Part shown: piece after piece, positions 60,720-64,000 of the stretch | Position numbering within the stretch: position 1 is the stretch's first letter | Layout of the letters: the number at the start of each line of letters is the position of its first letter | From: Euonymus europaeus | Taxonomy: Eukaryota > Streptophyta > Magnoliopsida > Celastrales > Celastraceae | Length of the DNA: 64,000 nt | Direction: 5' to 3' | Assembly: GCA_963580455.1 (NCBI GenBank) | Contig: OY756960.1 | Coordinates: 27,401,238 to 27,465,237, forward strand | The notes under the pieces: generated by a model | The model's database searches: none | The model's input: the letters and a program-made list of their open reading frames with translations, nothing else | What the model was told of the DNA's origin: nothing | Translations under genes and position numbers: made by a program

Positions 60720-62609
60720 TCATCCTACAATGTTGGTCCCGCTAGAAGAAAAAAACAAGCACCACAAGTCATGAGGAAATATGGGGGGTTAGTAATCACT
60801 GTCGATTTGAATTCACTAGCATATTAAGTTAACAAACCAATTTTTTCGAAAAAGTATTAAATATATTCTCACATCAATTTATACTTTTATTTTGATTTAT
60901 AAAGACTATAGTAAATAACACTATACAAATTGATAAATACTTAAATAATTATATTATTTTTACTTATAATAACAATAAAACTGACAAATTAGTTAAGATG
61001 TTGTGTTTAAATATATATGGAAATACAGATTAACATGGATCAATCATTAATTAATCCAATAAAAATTTAATCAAACTTTAAAGCTCATATTCATTGCATT
61101 TTGCTTTTATACGGCCCCAATTTACGGACCTCGTTGTTGTCCATCCAATCAATCTCACGACAATGAATAAAGCCTAGTTATTATACCAAAAAAAATTGAT
61201 ATACGAGTAACCCAAGATGAGACTGTCTCCGTCTCTGTCACCCTTCTCCTCTGTCTCTCTCGTTGGACCTTCTTATCTCACTTCTGTTGGCATAAGACGT
61301 CGATATGCGAGTAATCCGCAATTGAAATTAGTCTCTAGTGTTTCTGGCTTCTCTGGGTTGGGATCTGCCTAGTATTAGGTTGGTTGCTTCATCCATTTCC
61401 TATCTAGGTTATTTTTTAATCGATCTCCAGAAGGGCTTCCACAGTTTCTAATTCTATTTTTTTTGGTTTCGATTGGGGCCTACATCTTCAATCATTGCTT
61501 TGTTTGGTCTGGATTTTTCAACTTCGATGGATTGAGTATTATGCAAAATTGTGTCACGTTGTTGTTTTATTTGCGTAGGATCCTCTTATATTTGCTATTC
61601 TACCTTAATTTACCTTGCCACTTTTTATGTTTCTTTTTGCTGATGGGGTTTTATGTTGGTTTTGAATTTCAATGGATGGCGGTCGCGATGGATGGAGAAG
61701 ATGCGTTGCATTCGTCAAACCTGAGCAAAGGCGAGGAAAGACACGCGATGAACAACAATTTTGATTCAGGAGAAGAACTTTGCTAGAGAAGACGAGAGCG
61801 AGGAAGACTTCTTGTACGAGATCGATTTAGGAGAAGACCCTTTTCCTTAAACGCTAAGATCAATTTAACAAGCAGTATTTCAGTTCGTAAATTAAATCCT
61901 TAAAATAGGACCGCAAGAGAAAAAAACTCCATCATATCCATTAAAAAAATAAAGGACTACAAAAATATTTTTCAATTTTGAAAGGGTCTAAATTAAAAAT
62001 TTAAGACTGTATTTTTAAAAAATTATTTATATCTAACACTAAATAATTATTTTTATTGGTTGACTGACCCTCTGCTTGCACGTGGCATGTATCTACATCT
62101 ACATAGAGAAAAAATTCAAAAAACAATGATTCTTTACTATCTCGGGCCTTATGTAACGGATTCGACAGCTATGATAATTGTCATTAAAGGTGGCCTGGTC
62201 CAATCAGACCCACCATTACGGGCCCTGCTGTGTGTGCGATTCTGTTATTGTTAGGTGAATCGTGAATTCGTGATAGCAAAGCCCAAAGCTACCAAACTAC
62301 ATGCTCATCTTGTGGGCTATGCTGGCCCAGCCCAGACCAAGTATCGTCTCCATAGGCTACGTCATCAAACAACTTAAGATCGTCATCCCGCAAACGGACA
62401 GCCGTCCGAGAATCCTTCCGTCAGAGTCGTGGCCCAGACTGTATTTCTCCTCTCTTTGAATCCGTTCTTAGAGCAACGATTGGAGTATTCAGAAATCCTA
62501 TCTAGTAATTCCGTCCATGTTTCGCAACTGCCTTTGCAAGCTCTCGGTACGGCCTCGTCGCTGCTTTTGTCGTTGTTACTGTTGCTTTTAGCCAATACAA
62601 TTTTCATCC
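60720..62609. other. Intergenic DNA and SHMT promoter/leader
   Basis: No gene recognised. The frame at 61463-61786 has no family resemblance. The last 250 bases contain CCCAGCCCAGACC and other TGGGCC-type words, likely promoter elements of the SHMT gene. Confidence 0.4.
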
Positions 62610-64000
62610 ATGGATTTATCACAGCCACAATCGAATCTCTCTTTGGGATTTCTACGGCATACATCGCCGCCACACCGTACGCAAGTCGCAGATGATTCAA
62701 TTTCTCTCCAGCTTGAATCCAGTTTCAGCGACCTGAACCACCCTGTCCCGACCGTTCCACTACAGCTACTCGAGCTGCAAACCACGAATCACAATGAATT
62801 ACCCGAAAACGGCAAACTGGATGGGCAAAACGACAATAAGGCTCACGACGATGGAGATACCGAGGAAGACAGAGATGTGGAGGAATTCCGCATCTTAGGC
62901 CACTCTATGTGCCTGAAACGACGCCGTGGCAGCGAACCGCCACAATCCTCCTCAAAGACAGTAATGGTCGCACCACCTGATATTGAAGCACGGAAGGCTA
63001 TGGTCCGGTCATGTATGAATCCACCTCTTTCTGTCGCTGATCCCGCCGTATTTGAGATCATGGAGGAGGAGAAGAAACGACAGTTTAGGGGAATTGAGCT
63101 GATTGCGTCCGAGAATTTTGTTTGCCGCGCAGTAATGGAAGCCCTTGGTAGTCACTTGACCAATAAGTACTCGGAGGGGATGCCCGGAGCGAGATACTAT
63201 GGGGGGAATCAGTATATAGACGAAATTGAGACCCTTTGCTGCGAGCGGGCATTAGCTGCCTTTGGTCTTGACTCGGAGAATTGGGGGGTCAATGTGCAGC
63301 CATATTCATGTACCTCAGCGAATTTCGCAGTGTACACTGGCTTGCTATTGTCTGGTGATAGAATAATGGGGTTGGATACTCCGTCTGGAGGGAACACTAG
63401 TCACGGGTATTATCTGCCGAATGGGAGGAAAGTGTCTGCGGCTTCAATTTTCTTTGAGAGTTTTCCATATAAGGTGAACCCACACTCTGGTTATGTTGAT
63501 TTTGATAAGCTGGAAGAGAGGGCGATGGATTTTAGACCGACGATACTTATTTGTGGAGGGAGTTCATACCCAAGGGAGTGGGATTATGCGAGGTTTAGGC
63601 AAATTGCTGATAAGTGCGGTGCAGTCCTAATGTGTGACATGGCTCAGATTAGTGGGCTTGTTGCTGCAAAGGTGTGTTTTGCTGCTCTGTGGTTTTCTAT
63701 TGGTAATTGTTTTCCTTAATGTTCGTGTCTGTTTGCATTTTTATGATTATGATGAATGCATGCCAATCTGGAGACTGTAACTTGAGAGTATCTGCCTGTG
63801 TCAACATGTTTGGTTGAATTTTACAGGAATGTCTAAACCCCTTTGAATATTGTGACATTGTTACCTCGACAACTCATAAAAGTCTTCGAGGCCCGAGGGG
63901 AGGTATTATTTTCTATAGGAAGGGGCTCAAGCCAAGAAAGAGAGGAATGCTATTGAGCCAAGGTGATGGGAGTGATCAGTTCGACTTTGAGGACAAGATT
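62610..64000 (+). CDS. Serine hydroxymethyltransferase, SHM6/SHM7 type (5' part, cut by window end)
   Basis: SHMT is a PLP enzyme that interconverts serine and glycine with tetrahydrofolate. Exon 1 is 62610-63671 (354 codons) and exon 2 starts at 63827, open to the window end (58 codons). The first 120 residues are a non-conserved extension, acidic at 74-92 ([12 protein letters not shown]) and ending in a basic nuclear-signal-like LKRRRG at 102-107; such an extension is characteristic of the SHM6/SHM7 branch. The catalytic domain starts near 130, with IELIASENF (162-170), [15 protein letters not shown] (187-201), CDMAQISGL (342-350) and [14 protein letters not shown], whose Lys at about 372 should bind PLP. 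At residue 346 there is Gln where classical SHMTs have His (DMAHISG). No mitochondrial or plastid targeting sequence is obvious. Start chosen as the first ATG of the long frame. Confidence 0.93.

Overview
The window is nuclear DNA of a flowering plant, most likely a core eudicot. Genes carry many short GT-AG introns, intergenic DNA is very AT-rich, and all recognisable proteins are plant families (EXO70B, DUF1677, CCX exchangers, plant RECQL4A, plant TCP11-like, SHM6/7-type SHMT). Transposon ends of plant CACTA, Stowaway, Mutator-like and Ty3/gypsy type lie between the genes. Gene models below were built by reading exons, splice sites and phase by eye; no alignment or search was run.

Layout: 1-7.2 kb is repeat territory (right end of a CACTA element, an LTR-like block, degenerate AT-rich repeats). 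An intron-free EXO70B1-type exocyst gene sits at 7.6-9.5 kb. A Ty3/gypsy LTR-like block containing a 96-bp tandem array fills about 11.6-14.3 kb. From 15.3 to 34.9 kb is a zone of gene decay: an orphan first exon of proteasome subunit alpha-6, a class-3 lipase gene with a damaged 3' part, a cation/calcium exchanger (CCX) pseudogene, a diverged plastid 16S rRNA fragment, and an RBX1 pseudogene that has lost a RING exon. One intact DUF1677 gene lies inside this zone.

From 35.5 kb the genes are again intact: a 25-exon RECQL4A helicase (about 1182 aa, + strand), a two-exon B3/DUF313 protein (233 aa, +), an 11-exon T-complex 11-like protein (about 1183 aa, - strand), then a 7-kb transposon-rich spacer (Stowaway MITE, long-TIR element, other repeats), and the 5' part of an SHM6/7-type serine hydroxymethyltransferase running off the right edge.

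The genes do not form one pathway. The most coherent story is the mixture of intact genes with neighbours decaying by stops, frameshifts and exon loss, as expected of one copy of a duplicated segment undergoing fractionation after polyploidy (inference). I found no evidence for a new multi-gene system. The best follow-up items are the orphan PAA exon/lipase arrangement, the RBX1 and CCX decay, two GC-AG introns and the palindrome-bearing 96-bp tandem array.
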